DNA from: Coffea arabica
Taxonomy: Eukaryota > Streptophyta > Magnoliopsida > Gentianales > Rubiaceae
Direction: 5' to 3'
Length of the DNA stretch: 64,000 bases
Assembly: GCF_036785885.1 (NCBI RefSeq)
Contig: NC_092310.1
Location: 5,332,001 to 5,396,000 of the forward strand
A program made the position numbers and the translations under genes. The notes beneath the pieces were generated by a model. That model searched no databases. It had not been told where the DNA came from and saw only the letters and a program-made list of their open reading frames with translations. Below, one piece after another: positions 1 through 10,419 of this stretch; position 1 is the first letter of the stretch, and each line of letters starts with the position of its first letter.

Positions 1-224
1 AATTGTAATTGGAATCATGTCCAAAAATTCAGTATGGGCTTGATCAAGAGTAGCATTATAATGATTAGTGTTTGGTATATATTTATGAGGTTTTGGAATC
101 AACTTATTTTTCATTTTCTTATCTTTGTTTTTTTCTTCTTTACCTTTTCCTACTTCCTTCTTCCCACCTTTTAAGTATTCATGCTTCACCAATTTCTATT
201 GAAACACCAACTGACCATCACCAA

Positions 225-737
225 TCAACCTTGCAATCTGTGGAGTATGGGAGAGTGGCTGACAAGAGATTCTAACTTGCCAGAGGTGAAGATATTATCA
301 GAATTTTGATCCAGACTAATTATAGCAGGCTTTGAATTTGAAAGATCATATTTTCTTCCTTTTTTCTGGTTACATTTTCTTGCTTGTTCTAGAATACCAG
401 ATGCTGATTCAATGTATTCAACATGTATTGATTCTAACTTTGTAGAGGTGAAGATATTATCAGAATTCTTATCCAAGTTAATCGTAGCAGCTTTTGAACT
501 TGAAAAATCACCTTTTCTTCTTTTCTGCTGATTACATTTTCCTGGTTGCTCTGAAACACCAGATGCTGATTGAGTATACTCAGGAGACATTTGCACTGCC
601 ATTAATGCTACAGTACAAATGCCTTTGCTAGAATCACCAACCTCTTTTGATCTAATAATAGTACGACGCTCTCACCGTCATCTATTCCTTTCTTGGTATC
701 ATTCTTCAAGAGTAGCATATTTTCTTTTTGGTGGCAT
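225..737 (-). pseudogene. Decayed ORF with a 54-residue tandem repeat
   Basis: I do not recognise this protein. Read from the ATG at 737 it starts MPPKRKYATLEE and stays in one frame for 171 codons to the stop at 225. Three TGA codons interrupt it at 701-699, 680-678 and 674-672. All three fall in an Arg/Glu-rich stretch (YQERNR, ERRT) and each could be a CGA arginine codon after C-to-T change. The C-terminal part has two copies of a 54-residue unit (162-bp period; the same motif starts at 291 and 453) containing SASG, CNQ, a basic run, and NSDNIFTS. The basic start resembles proteins of plant mobile elements, but I cannot assign a family. It is probably a dead transposon-associated gene. Confidence 0.45.
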
Positions 738-2213
738 TGTTTATTTGTTAAGCAATTATTAGAACTACAATTATGCAGGAAACTTAGATAGCTCCGGTCT
801 AAGAAAATGTAAAATTAATAGAAATAAGCATATAGGTAGGAATAATCAAAATTGATCATAACCAAAGACATCGGTCAAAAGCTTTAATATAAGCACCTTT
901 ATTTTCTTATTAATAAAATATAGCAATTTTAATCCATATCAAATACAATAACTCAAATAAGAAAACGAAACTAACCGATTAGTCATTGATGATGATCCCT
1001 CAAGAATTTGCACAAGAACCAGACTTAAACAGCCATCTACAATTCGATACATAGATAAAAAAAAAAAACACATAAATGAGAGATGAAGAGCTCATTTTAT
1101 AGGAATCAAACTTGTAGAGCACATAGGAATCAAACTTATAGAGTACAATACGTATACACTTGAACTTATTTGCAGATTTTGAATGGTTCTCTGTTTCTAC
1201 ACTTTAATTTTGACCCATACATGTATAGAATCCACACATGCAGTGCAGAATGCATAACAATTCTGTAAGTTAAAGCTACAAACTACTTATCCATAATCAT
1301 CTAACCTCGAACTGAACTCATATACCACAGCTACAACCTAATCCAGAAAACATCATGAACTCATACACCACAGCTGCTACAATATAATGCATAAGGGAGA
1401 CATTTAACATGAAAATAGCTTCATGCATGCAATAAAAGAGATGGAATCGTGACAAAAAGGAATAAGAAGGAACTCACCGGTAGTTTTCAAAGCTGCGACA
1501 AAAGAACTAAGCAAGAAGACTGCAAAACAGAGCGATTTTGTACTTTATATATGAACTAAGGAATGTCTAAAACACATTTGCACCATTTTTAAGAGAGACA
1601 TGCAAGACATGAAACTTCACGAGCTCCCAATTGCTTCCACGTAAGCTAACAAAACTACCATATATGTTAAGCAAGTCAATCTGTACAACACCAATACATA
1701 AAAGTGAAATTCCATAATTAACCACTTACTCATGGTGCCCATACGGGACCATCACTATTCCATTCATATCAACCAACTCCGCTTTTTATGCTACTTATGA
1801 TAAATGTATACACGTCGTTGTTGGAACATAAAAAATGGATTATGTACATTGGGTAAGGCATATCTAGATATTTTATACGTGGTGTTCTCCACCTAGTATC
1901 TTTTAACTACATTTGGAAACTCCCTATTCCTATCGTCGCTAGGAAAAGATGGTCAGAAAGTGACTAATTCATTAAAAATAACAAATCAAAAAATAGTATG
2001 TGTGTTGACCACCAACCTAAAGGCTGCTGACTACCACCAAACCATTAAGATTTTGGTGGGATGGGAGTGAAGGGTTCGAATATTATCTCCCATCAATTGT
2101 CACATTATGTGATTCTTCAAAAAATTCAAACGGGTGTGTAGTGCATTCGTTTGATCCGGTGGTGATTCTGTCCCCATCGGTCTTCCGATTGACAGAAAAA
2201 CAAAAAGTATGTG
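738..2213. other. Intergenic, no gene seen
   Basis: AT-rich spacer without a supportable ORF. Small imperfect tandem copies occur near 1,099-1,150 (AGGAATCAAACTT repeated). Nothing else was recognised. Confidence 0.5.
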
Positions 2214-2393
2214 TGTTTGGATAGTCATTTGATGCGTTTGGATTATACATTATTTCCACCTTATTTACATACACTGATTTGCTTGTATCATCAACATATT
2301 TTTCAATCACTTTTTTATCTCATATACATCATATCAAAAAGTGTTACCGTGTGTTTTGCATAAAATTATCTCAAATAATCTACTATCCAAACA
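2214..2393. mobile_element. MITE with TGTTTGGATAGT ends
   Basis: The terminal inverted repeats are TGTTTGGATAGT at 2,214-2,225 and ACTATCCAAACA at 2,382-2,393, about 180 bp apart with an AT-rich centre and no coding potential. I could not establish a target-site duplication, so the superfamily is open (hAT or PIF/Harbinger type). Confidence 0.55.
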
Positions 2394-2429
2394 TATAATT
2401 ATCTCAAATAAAGTTTTTTGCACAAAAAT

Positions 2430-2575
2430 TATTTGTTTGCATTACAAATATATTTTTCAACACACTTTTTATTTTCTAATGACTTTTTTTTATCTCACAT
2501 ACTTCACATCATAAAAAATGATACAATAATTATTGTAAATAATATTTCAAATCAACTCCTATACAAACATATTAG
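2430..2575. repeat. Second, diverged copy of the adjacent MITE
   Basis: The internal sequence (TTTTTCAA, CACTTTTTAT, TTTTATCTCA, ATAC, CATCAT) repeats that of the MITE at 2,214-2,393 in the same order. The ends (TTTGTTTGCAT, ATACAAACAT) are a worn inverted pair. It is probably a tandem or sequential insertion of the same family. Confidence 0.4.
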
Positions 2576-2640
2576 TTCTAGAAGTCCCATCGTAAACCGC
2601 TGGACTGGAAAGAGTTTAGAGTAAGCGTTTATATTCAGCA

Positions 2641-2974
2641 TGTTGTAAAACTAATAAACTACTATAATATGAATAGAGATATTAGAGAAAGAAATAGAAA
2701 AAGGGAAAATGATATTCTTATATTCCAACCAATACCAAAAGTCCTACTAAAGGATGTCAATGTACCTCTATATATAGGTACTACAAGATTAAAGAAACAT
2801 CAATCCTATTAAACACCCACTATTACAAGAATATGAAAAAACTTATGAAACGGTTTTTCCACTACATGAGTAGATTTATGGATTGTAACTTCTATACATA
2901 ATATATCCATAAATCATGAATTAATCCTCTTGGGAATACAAAGGGACATCCACACTTTAAATTGTTTCATAACA
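2641..2974 (-). repeat. Copia 3' LTR
   Basis: It is 334 bp and closely matches the repeat at 7,374-7,714, differing by scattered substitutions and small indels. It has TG...CA ends and a polypurine tract next to its inner edge, which makes it the 3' LTR of a - strand element. Confidence 0.9.
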
Positions 2975-3672
2975 CTCCCCCTTGGATGTCCATTACACAA
3001 AGAATATGTCTCGTTAAAACCTTACTAGAGAAAAATCCATCGGGACAAAAACCCTATTGAAGGAAAAAGAGTACACTATTCCTGTGTATTAATTTTTTCC
3101 CCTGATGCAAACATCATTTGAGATCTTTTAATCGTCGCATTCCAATATTCTTCAATTGCACTGAGATATAGTACTTCAAGACCAAGTGTCTTTTCATCTT
3201 CCCCTTGCGGTCTAAAAGGATCCTTATTAGGATTTAATGATCTGACGACCATTGGAGTACTTAATGTATATATTTTATCCATATAAAACTATTTTAATAC
3301 CTTTCGGGTATAAGTAGTTTGGTGGACAAAAATTTCACTTTTTAAATGCTCAATTTGTAAATCAAGGTAGAATTTTGTTTTTCCAAAATTCTTGATCTCA
3401 AAATCCTTATTCAAATATTTAACATTATTTTGAATCTCTTCAGGAGTTCTAATCAAATTTAGATCATCAACATATACAGCAATTATCACAAAATTTGAAC
3501 AATTTTTCTTGATAAAAACATATGGACATATTGGATCATTAGTATAACCTTCTTTAGTTAGACATTTATTGAGGCGGTTATACCACATACGTCCAGATTG
3601 TTTGAGGCCATACAAAGACCTTTGTAATTTAATACAATAAATATCTTTAGAATTTGATTTGCATGCTTCAGG

Positions 3673-4898
3673 CATAGTTATTAAACCCGACCCGGCCCGA
3701 AGGTCGAACCGGTCAAACCGGTGGACCGGTCATTGGACCGGGCCGGGTTTGGAATCAGATCGTTTGTGCAAAGAGACCGTTGACTTAGTTAATGACCCGG
3801 CGGTCGAACCGGGTTAAACCGGAAATCCGGCCGATTTTGGCCGGTTTTGTCACTAACCGGATTTTGTGAAAAAATTATATTGCTATTGTTGGAACTCAAA
3901 CTTCGAACCTCTGCCCCAACACTACCGCCTGCTTACCACCAAACTACTTCCAAATATGTTGATATAGTAGCTTTATCATGATATATAAATGTTTTTTCAA
4001 TTCTATCTTTTTTTCTCTAAAACAAATTTATTTGGAATCTTTTAATAAAAATTTAGGGTTAAAAACAAAAAAGCCCCCTGTGATAAGTCTAATATACAGA
4101 AAAGCCTCCCATGGTTTCAAAATATACAACACGACCCCTCATGCTTTGAACTAAATTGTAAAGGTGACGGAATCCATTAAACTTAACGGAAATTATCAAA
4201 ATGACCAAAATACCCTTACATAATTAAACAAAAGACAGCTCAAAAAAATCATTTGTTTTATTTTTTAAGTAGAGAGAATTGAGAGTTAAGGGGTAGAATA
4301 GGTATATTTGATAAAAATTAGGTATAAAAAAATTTTTTTAGGTTCCAATAAGTCATTTCCGTTAAGTTTAACGGATTCCGTCACCTTTACAATTTAGTTC
4401 AAAGCATGAGGGGTCGTGTTGTATATTTTGAAATCATGGGGAGCTTTTCTGTGTATTAGGTAACCCAAAAATTTATTACCCTCCAAACTCTATAAGTTAT
4501 AAAATGAATTCCAAAAATAACATATTACATAATTCATTTAAAGACAAATATTATTTTTAATAAATTTTTATACTTAAAATTCATAAATAAGCTAGATAAT
4601 TACACTAAATATAGATAAAATTTTACACTTGAAGTTTAGTATATTAATAAATAACTTTATATTTGATTGATTCTTATATGAATTAATTATTTTATAACAA
4701 ATTAAATTAAATGAGCTTTTGTTATGGCATTATTTATTACAATTTATATCATATATCTTATATAAATAATTATGAAATATAATATTTAAATATATGTAGT
4801 GACCCACCAGTTCAACCACTCACCCACCGGTTCAACCAGTAACCCGTTGACCCACCTCTTTCGCCGGGTTCCTTCCCGGGTTGGGTTTAATAACTATG
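3673..4898. mobile_element. Non-autonomous hAT-type element nested in copia
   Basis: The ends are perfect inverted repeats CATAGTTATTAAACCC (3,673 onward and complementary up to 4,898). An 8-bp duplication GCTTCAGG flanks it (3,665-3,672 and 4,899-4,906), the length expected for hAT elements. Both subterminal regions hold repeated CCGGT/AACCGG-type words (GGTCGAACCGG, ACCGGT, CACCGGTTCAACC), probable transposase-binding sites. No transposase is encoded. It splits the copia RT gene at a Met-Pro-Glu-Ala codon run, so it arrived after the copia insertion. Confidence 0.85.
4089..4459. repeat. Foldback (long inverted repeat) element nested in hAT
   Basis: Two arms of about 105 bp (4,089-4,194 and 4,355-4,459) are near-perfect reverse complements around a 160-bp AT-rich loop. 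Shared words include AACACGACCCCTCATGCTTT and GGTGACGGAATCC. The inverted pairing may extend outward to about 4,051 and 4,475 (TTTAGGGTTA/TAACCC) with a gap. The long arms fit Mutator-like MITEs, but I found no clear 9-bp target duplication. Confidence 0.75.
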
Positions 4899-7373
4899 GC
4901 TTCAGGCATATTGAATCTTTCGGGGATTCTCATATAAATATCATTTTCAATATTTCCATATAAATATGCAATAACGACGTCCATTAGATGCATATCTAAT
5001 TTTTCATGTACTGCAAAACTCATAAGATATCTAAATGTGATAGCATCCACTACAGATGAACACGTTTCATTATAATCAAATCCAAACCTTTGTGAAAATT
5101 CTTGGTCTACAAGTCTTGCTTTATATTTCACAATTTCTTTTTTCTCATTTCTCTTTATCACAAATACCTATTTATATCCTATTGGCTTTACACCTTCAGG
5201 TGTTTGGACTACAAGTCCAAAACTTTTCTTTTAACTAGTGAGTCTAATTCAGATTGGATCACATCTTTCCATTTTGGCTAATCATTTCTATACCGATATT
5301 CATCAATCGATTTAGATTCATAATCCTCATCAACTTCTAAAATATCAAGTGCTACATTTTATTAGACTCCAATTAAATTTTCTATGATTTCATTCTCTTC
5401 AGGAGTTGGCTCTTCGGGAGGTACCTTCTTCAAGAGGTTGAATTTTGTCATGACATTTATTTAATCTCCAGAATTATTCAAAAACAATTTATACCTTATT
5501 TAGGTAGGCCGGCCTTAAATTTATTTGTAGCACTTGTGCATATCCTTCAGGAACATCAATTTTAACCAGAGTATTTCCTGCAGGAATAGTTGATTTAATG
5601 ACTATTCTGGAGTCGATAAATATAACTTTCTACAAATGAAAAATTTCTTGAACTTCTAGTTCACATTATTTTGTATGAGAATCGAGAAAATTCAATTTTT
5701 CAGGTGATTTCCTTTCGGTTGATTTTTTCCACCCCCTATGTCAGGAATCGTAGTTCATCAGAATAAATAAATCATTCAATAGATTACCCATCAATATTTT
5801 ACGATATTTAATCGTGAAAAGTGATTCATACCCAATATAAATTTTAAATTTCTTTCGGAGCCACATATAATATAAAGAGGATATGTATAAATACTTGTTG
5901 ACTCTTACATATTTTCACTTTTACCAAATTGTATATCCATTGGGATCAGTAAACTTCTGGTTTACTGCAATTAATGATTATAAATTAAAATGAGAATGAA
6001 AACAACTATATCGATAACCATTTCTCTCTCGAATGATTATTATGATATAATTAACATTTATCTCACTTGATTTCTAAACATGATTTCTATTATTGTCTCA
6101 TTTAGTGGCTCAATTTGATATCCATTTCGATGGATATTCAAATTCAATAAATTTTCTGAAACATGATAAAAAGTAGTACTTTATTTATCATAAACTTTTC
6201 TCCTACGAAGAGAAATATAACAGTGGCTCTTCAGGAGTTTTCAATCACTTAAACACTACTACTGATTGTGTTTGTTTCTTTTGTTGGAAAATAGTGTATA
6301 TAGTAGCATTTATTAGCGAGACACATATCATTGTCACCATAATTCTTATGGGACAAATATCATCACCATAATCCTTTGATCCCAAATGTTTAACATCCAT
6401 TTCTTCTTCAGAAAGAAAAGCTAATTAAATCAATCATCATACACCTTCAGGGTGTTTAAAGAAATTGGTCATGTGAAGATAATATTACAATTTTGATTCG
6501 TCAAATGTACTTCGAGACATCTATCTTCAGGATTCTTATTTTCTTATTCTTATCATTATTATGATATTATCCCACTTTAAATGGTAACTTTTTCTCTTGT
6601 CATGGTAAAATATATATTTAGCAAAATCATAACTATGGCAGCAACCATAACTAATAAATTAAAATTTAGTCGCATTCACTTCTGGGAATGAACTAGTATT
6701 AGCATGCAATAAGTACAAAATACTTCCTAAAATTTCTTTTAATATTGCTACTACATGAGCATATTCGAGAAATCAATTGTGGAGAATATCATTTTCAATA
6801 TATCTTATGAGTAAAATTTTCTCGACACAATTTCAACTGAGAAGTAATTCTGAAAATTGCATAATTATGTTCTTGGAGCAACAGGTAAATTTATCATACC
6901 AGGCTTTTGAAATAATGACCATCTTCTAGTAGTCAAATATTTTCGTTAAAGAACGACCATCTTCAGGTAGTCGAATCTTTTTCTTTAAGTATTTCAAGGG
7001 ACAAGTGAATCCTCAAATGTAATTGATTTTCTATAATAGCATTTCTAAAACTCAATGCATCAGAATATAAGTATTTATAACAAATAATTATAAAGATAAA
7101 TAAGTAAAATTAAAAGGAGAAATATTACCTCAAATATGTCAAACAATATATATTTGTGTTTAGTGGTTGCTCAATAGCAGGTACTTTTATTTTGCCATAA
7201 TTCAAATATTAACCATAAGAAATTGAAATAAGTTTGTGGGTCAGAAATTTACCTTAGAAGCTACTTGAAGAAATGTAGGCAGAATTTTAGCAAAATCTCC
7301 TGTTTCACTTTTGTTCAAAGTAGAGCCCCCGTTTTCACCTTTTGCTCAAAAGTAGAGACTCGTACTGATAACG

Positions 7374-7714
7374 TGTTGTAAAACTAATAAACTACTATAA
7401 TATCAAGTGAAATATTGGAGATATTAAAGAAAGAAGTAGATAAAGGGAAAATGATATTCTTATATTTCAACCAATACCAAAAGTCCTACTAAAGAATGTC
7501 AATGTACCTCTATACATAAGTACTGCAAGATTAAAGAAACATCAATCCTATTAAATATCTACTATTACAAGAATATGAAAAAACTTATGAAACGATTTCT
7601 CCACTATATGAGTAGATTTATGAATTATAACTTCTATATATAATATAGCCATAAATCATGAATTAATCATCTTTGAATACAAAGGACATTCACACTTTAA
7701 ATTGTTTCATAACA
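7374..7714 (-). repeat. Copia 5' LTR
   Basis: It is 341 bp, homologous to 2,641-2,974. Any promoter in it would fire leftward, away from the helicase gene whose ATG lies about 410 bp to the right. Confidence 0.9.
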
Positions 7715-8122
7715 CAGCAACAGTAATTTTTTAAAAAAAATATTAAGATCCTTCCAACGCATTCCTACTGTCTAACCATTTGTAAATGGTGAGAAAAGAA
7801 TTTTTGAGCATCCTCATAAATCTGGCATCTTTCTGGAGATTCCAAGACAGCTTGTGGTGCTTATATCTTGAGTGAGTAATATCACGCTTTCTCTGAATGA
7901 TCTTGTGGTAGTATCCCTGTGGTAATATGATCCCTCTTTCACAGGATGTTTGGAAGAGTAACCCCTTGTTTGAATCAGCCAAATTTTCCTTTTTATCTTT
8001 CCCGGTGCGGGTCTGTAGTTCTCAGCTACAACTCAATTGGGTCGAGTTCAAAATCCCTAATTAGCGGCTACTTTTGCAGGTCTTCTTTAGTATAAACCAA
8101 AAAAGGAAAAGAAGATTCAGGG

Positions 8123-10303
8123 ATGGAAAATAGAGAATCAGCGAATTGCAGTGAACCTTCAGGTATATGAACATAATCCCTTATGCAATTGAACTTGTTT
8201 ATGCTCAAATTGTTTTTACTGTCTTTTTTTTTAAATTTCTGAATATTATTTAGTTTTCTCCGTATTTAATATTTTTGCCGAGATCAAAACTTTATTTGAG
8301 AAATTAGTGACCAAATAGCTGTCTTAATAAAGAAAGGAGAAAAGGTTTGTTGGTAATTTTTTGTATTTTGAGTATGTGAAATGCTTTTTGGCAAGTTTGG
8401 TACAGGACATATAATTTATCAGAGAAATTATTGATCGAAATTTTTGCCTAAGAAAGAAACTATATTGGGCAGGATTAGAATTCCTTTTGGTAAGAATATC
8501 TTGCAGTTGTTTTGTATTTTTGCTTGTATGATTCTAGTTTGGTTGCAGCTTTTTTTGTAATAGTAACTACAATTTTGTGGGGTTTTTGGATTCGTGCTAG
8601 TTTTCTGGTTAGGCTGTGAATATTCTTGTGGAATACAAAGTACTTCTTGTGAATATTTGTAAAACTTTTGCTGCTGCATTTTTTTTCTTGGTTCAAGTAA
8701 AGTTCTTGATGGAATAATCAGGCCTGACAGCTCATTCATTTGCCGTTTAGCCTCTGCTGCTGGAAATGATGTGAAGCAGCGGTGTTGGGACCAAAGAGAA
8801 GCTCTGCCAGGGGAACCGCGATGTGTAATCTGTGGTAGATATGGTGAATACATATGTGATGAGACTAATGATGATATTTGCAGCGTTGAATGTAAGAGGA
8901 TTCTTCTTGATCGGATTGCAAAATCGCAACCAGCTGTTCCCCGCCCATCTCCTGTTAAACTGCCAGCAACTGATGAATGTTATTATGTTCGAGAAGGTAA
9001 TGATAAATCTGAAGCTGGTTCTCTATCTAGTGACCAAGTTGAACTGCTAAGGAGAAAACTTGAAATTTCCATCAGGGGAGACCTTGTTCCTGCACCAATC
9101 CTGTCTTTTCCTTCGTGTAATCTTCCTGAGAAGCTCCTTCAAAACTTGGAAGTTGCAGGATTTGAAATGCCAACTCCTGTCCAAATGCAAGCAATTCCAT
9201 CTGCATTGATCGGCCAAAACTTGCTAGTTTCAGCTGAGACTGGTTCTGGCAAAAGTGGTTCTTTCCTGGTTCCAATAGTTTCTTATTGTGCAAAATTTAA
9301 TGCCGACAAGCCTCATGGTGAGAGAAAACCGTTGGCAATGGTTCTTACACCAACTAGAGAGCTCTGCATACAGGTTGAGGAACAAGCTAAGTTGCTTGGG
9401 AAAGGTTTGCCTTTTAAAACTGCATTGGTGGTTGGTGGTGATGCCATGGCAGGGCAACTCTATCGCATCCAGCAGGGTATTTCATTGATTGTTGGAACTC
9501 CAGGAAGACTAATTGATCTTCTAGCTAAGCATGATATCGAATTAGACAGTGTCTCAATTCTTGTTCTTGATGAAGTAGATAGCATGCTAGAAAGGGGATT
9601 TCACGAGCAGGTAATGCAGATTTTTAGGGCTCTATCTCAACCCCAAGTATTGATGTATTCTGCAACAATTCCGAAAGATGTGCAGAAGATGGCAAACTCA
9701 ATGGTGAAAGATTTGACCATAATTGCAGTTGGAAAGCCAAATAAACCAACTGGAGCTGTGAAGCAGGTGGTGATATGGGTGGATTCAAAGCAGAAGAAGC
9801 AAAAACTTTTTGATATACTGACAAGCAAGCAACACTTTAAGCCACCAGTTGTGGTGTTTGTAAGTTCACGAATTGGTGCGGATCTCCTCTCTGAAGCAAT
9901 AGGAATCACCACTGGAATAAAAGCTGTATCAATTCATGGAGAAAAATCAATGAAGGAAAGAAGAGAAATTTTGAAATCATTCTTGGTTGGAGAAGTCCTT
10001 GTGATTGTGGCCACAGGGGTATTGGGCCGAGGGATTGATCTCTTGCATGTGAAGCAAGTTATAGTTTTTGACATGCCAAATTCCATTAAGGAGTATGTCC
10101 ACCAGATTGGAAGGGCATCTAGATTGGGAGAGGAGGGTTCTGCCATGGCATTTGTAAATGAGGAGAACAAAAACTTATTTAGAGATTTGGTTCAAATCCT
10201 GAAATCATCTGGTGCAGCTGTTCCACGAGAGCTTGCAAATTCACGGTATACTTTTGGTTCTTCTACCAATAAAGGCCAGAAGAAAAGGAAGTATGGTCTT
10301 TGA
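8123..10303 (+). CDS. RH41: DEAD-box RNA helicase with HIT zinc finger (RH41 type)
   Basis: ATP-dependent RNA helicase of the plant RH41 group. I join exon 1 (8,123-8,162, ATG at 8,123) to exon 2 (8,751-10,303) across a GT-AG intron. The phases match and give 530 residues, close to the family length. A HIT-type zinc finger has Cys at 38, 41, 49, 57 and 61. The helicase core follows: Q motif (PTPVQ, about 154-158), motif I AETGSGKS (175-182), Ia PTREL (214-218), Ib TPGR (263-266), motif II DEVD (287-290), III SAT (317-319), V ATGVLGRGID (434-443), VI HQIGRASR (464-471). DEVD instead of DEAD, and Ser after the P-loop Lys, are variants; as I recall DEVD is usual in RH41 orthologues. The C-terminus is basic (KGQKKRKYGL). 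HIT fingers mediate protein contacts in RNA-processing complexes, so a nuclear RNA role is inferred. Exon 1 is the less certain part, supported by phase and by the conserved NDVKQRCWDQRE start of exon 2. Confidence 0.92.
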
Positions 10304-10370
10304 AGCTGCTGTAGAGCATATGTATAGATTGATCAAAGGACTGCTGGTTCTTATTGTTTCTGCTGAAGGT

Positions 10371-10419
<49 letters not shown>
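10371..10419. repeat. Compound (CT)n(CA)n microsatellite
   Basis: About 13 CT units followed by about 12 CA units, some 70 bp past the helicase stop codon, so probably in its 3' UTR. Confidence 0.95.

Larger units (their letters stand above)
3076..5161 (-). pseudogene. Copia pol fragment (reverse transcriptase), interrupted
   Basis: Degenerate Ty1/copia polyprotein in pieces. At 5,161-4,899 the start of the RT domain is legible, with ARLV, FDYNETCSSVV and DVVIAYLYG (family form DVxTAFLYG). At 3,672-3,289 it resumes with LYGLKQSGRMWYNRL and the catalytic box YVDDL. A further piece at 3,282-3,076 has the post-RT motif STPMVVRSL and DPFRP, then passes within a few residues (after YLSAI) to sequence typical of the polyprotein's far C-terminus, so most of RNase H has been deleted. 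The break between the first two pieces is the hAT-type insertion at 3,673-4,898. Further upstream only stop-filled sequence remains. Confidence 0.85.
2641..7714 (-). mobile_element. Ty1/copia LTR retrotransposon, complete ends, dead
   Basis: Two LTRs bound it (2,641-2,974 and 7,374-7,714). On the - strand each begins TGTTATGAAACA and ends TTTTACAACA. A perfect 5-bp target duplication, CAGCA, flanks it at 2,636-2,640 and 7,715-7,719. On the - strand a purine tract (AAGGGGGAG) abuts the 3' LTR, and a possible primer-binding site (TTATCAGTACGAG, resembling an internal part of initiator tRNA-Met) lies inside the 5' LTR. The coding part is broken throughout. Reverse-transcriptase pieces with copia motifs survive, but gag, protease and integrase are unreadable and most RNase H is missing. 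Without the nested insertion it would be about 3.8 kb, short for the family. A hAT-type element is inserted at 3,673-4,898. Confidence 0.9.

Noticed and set aside
4101..4459. Foldback as a microRNA precursor
   Set aside because: The arms are over 100 bp and the structure is that of a transposable foldback element; no evidence of processing is visible.
7743..7982. 79-codon - strand ORF (LADSNKGLLFQTS...) next to the copia element
   Set aside because: It has no ATG at its start, no upstream exon I could join, and no recognisable motif; it overlaps the helicase promoter side.
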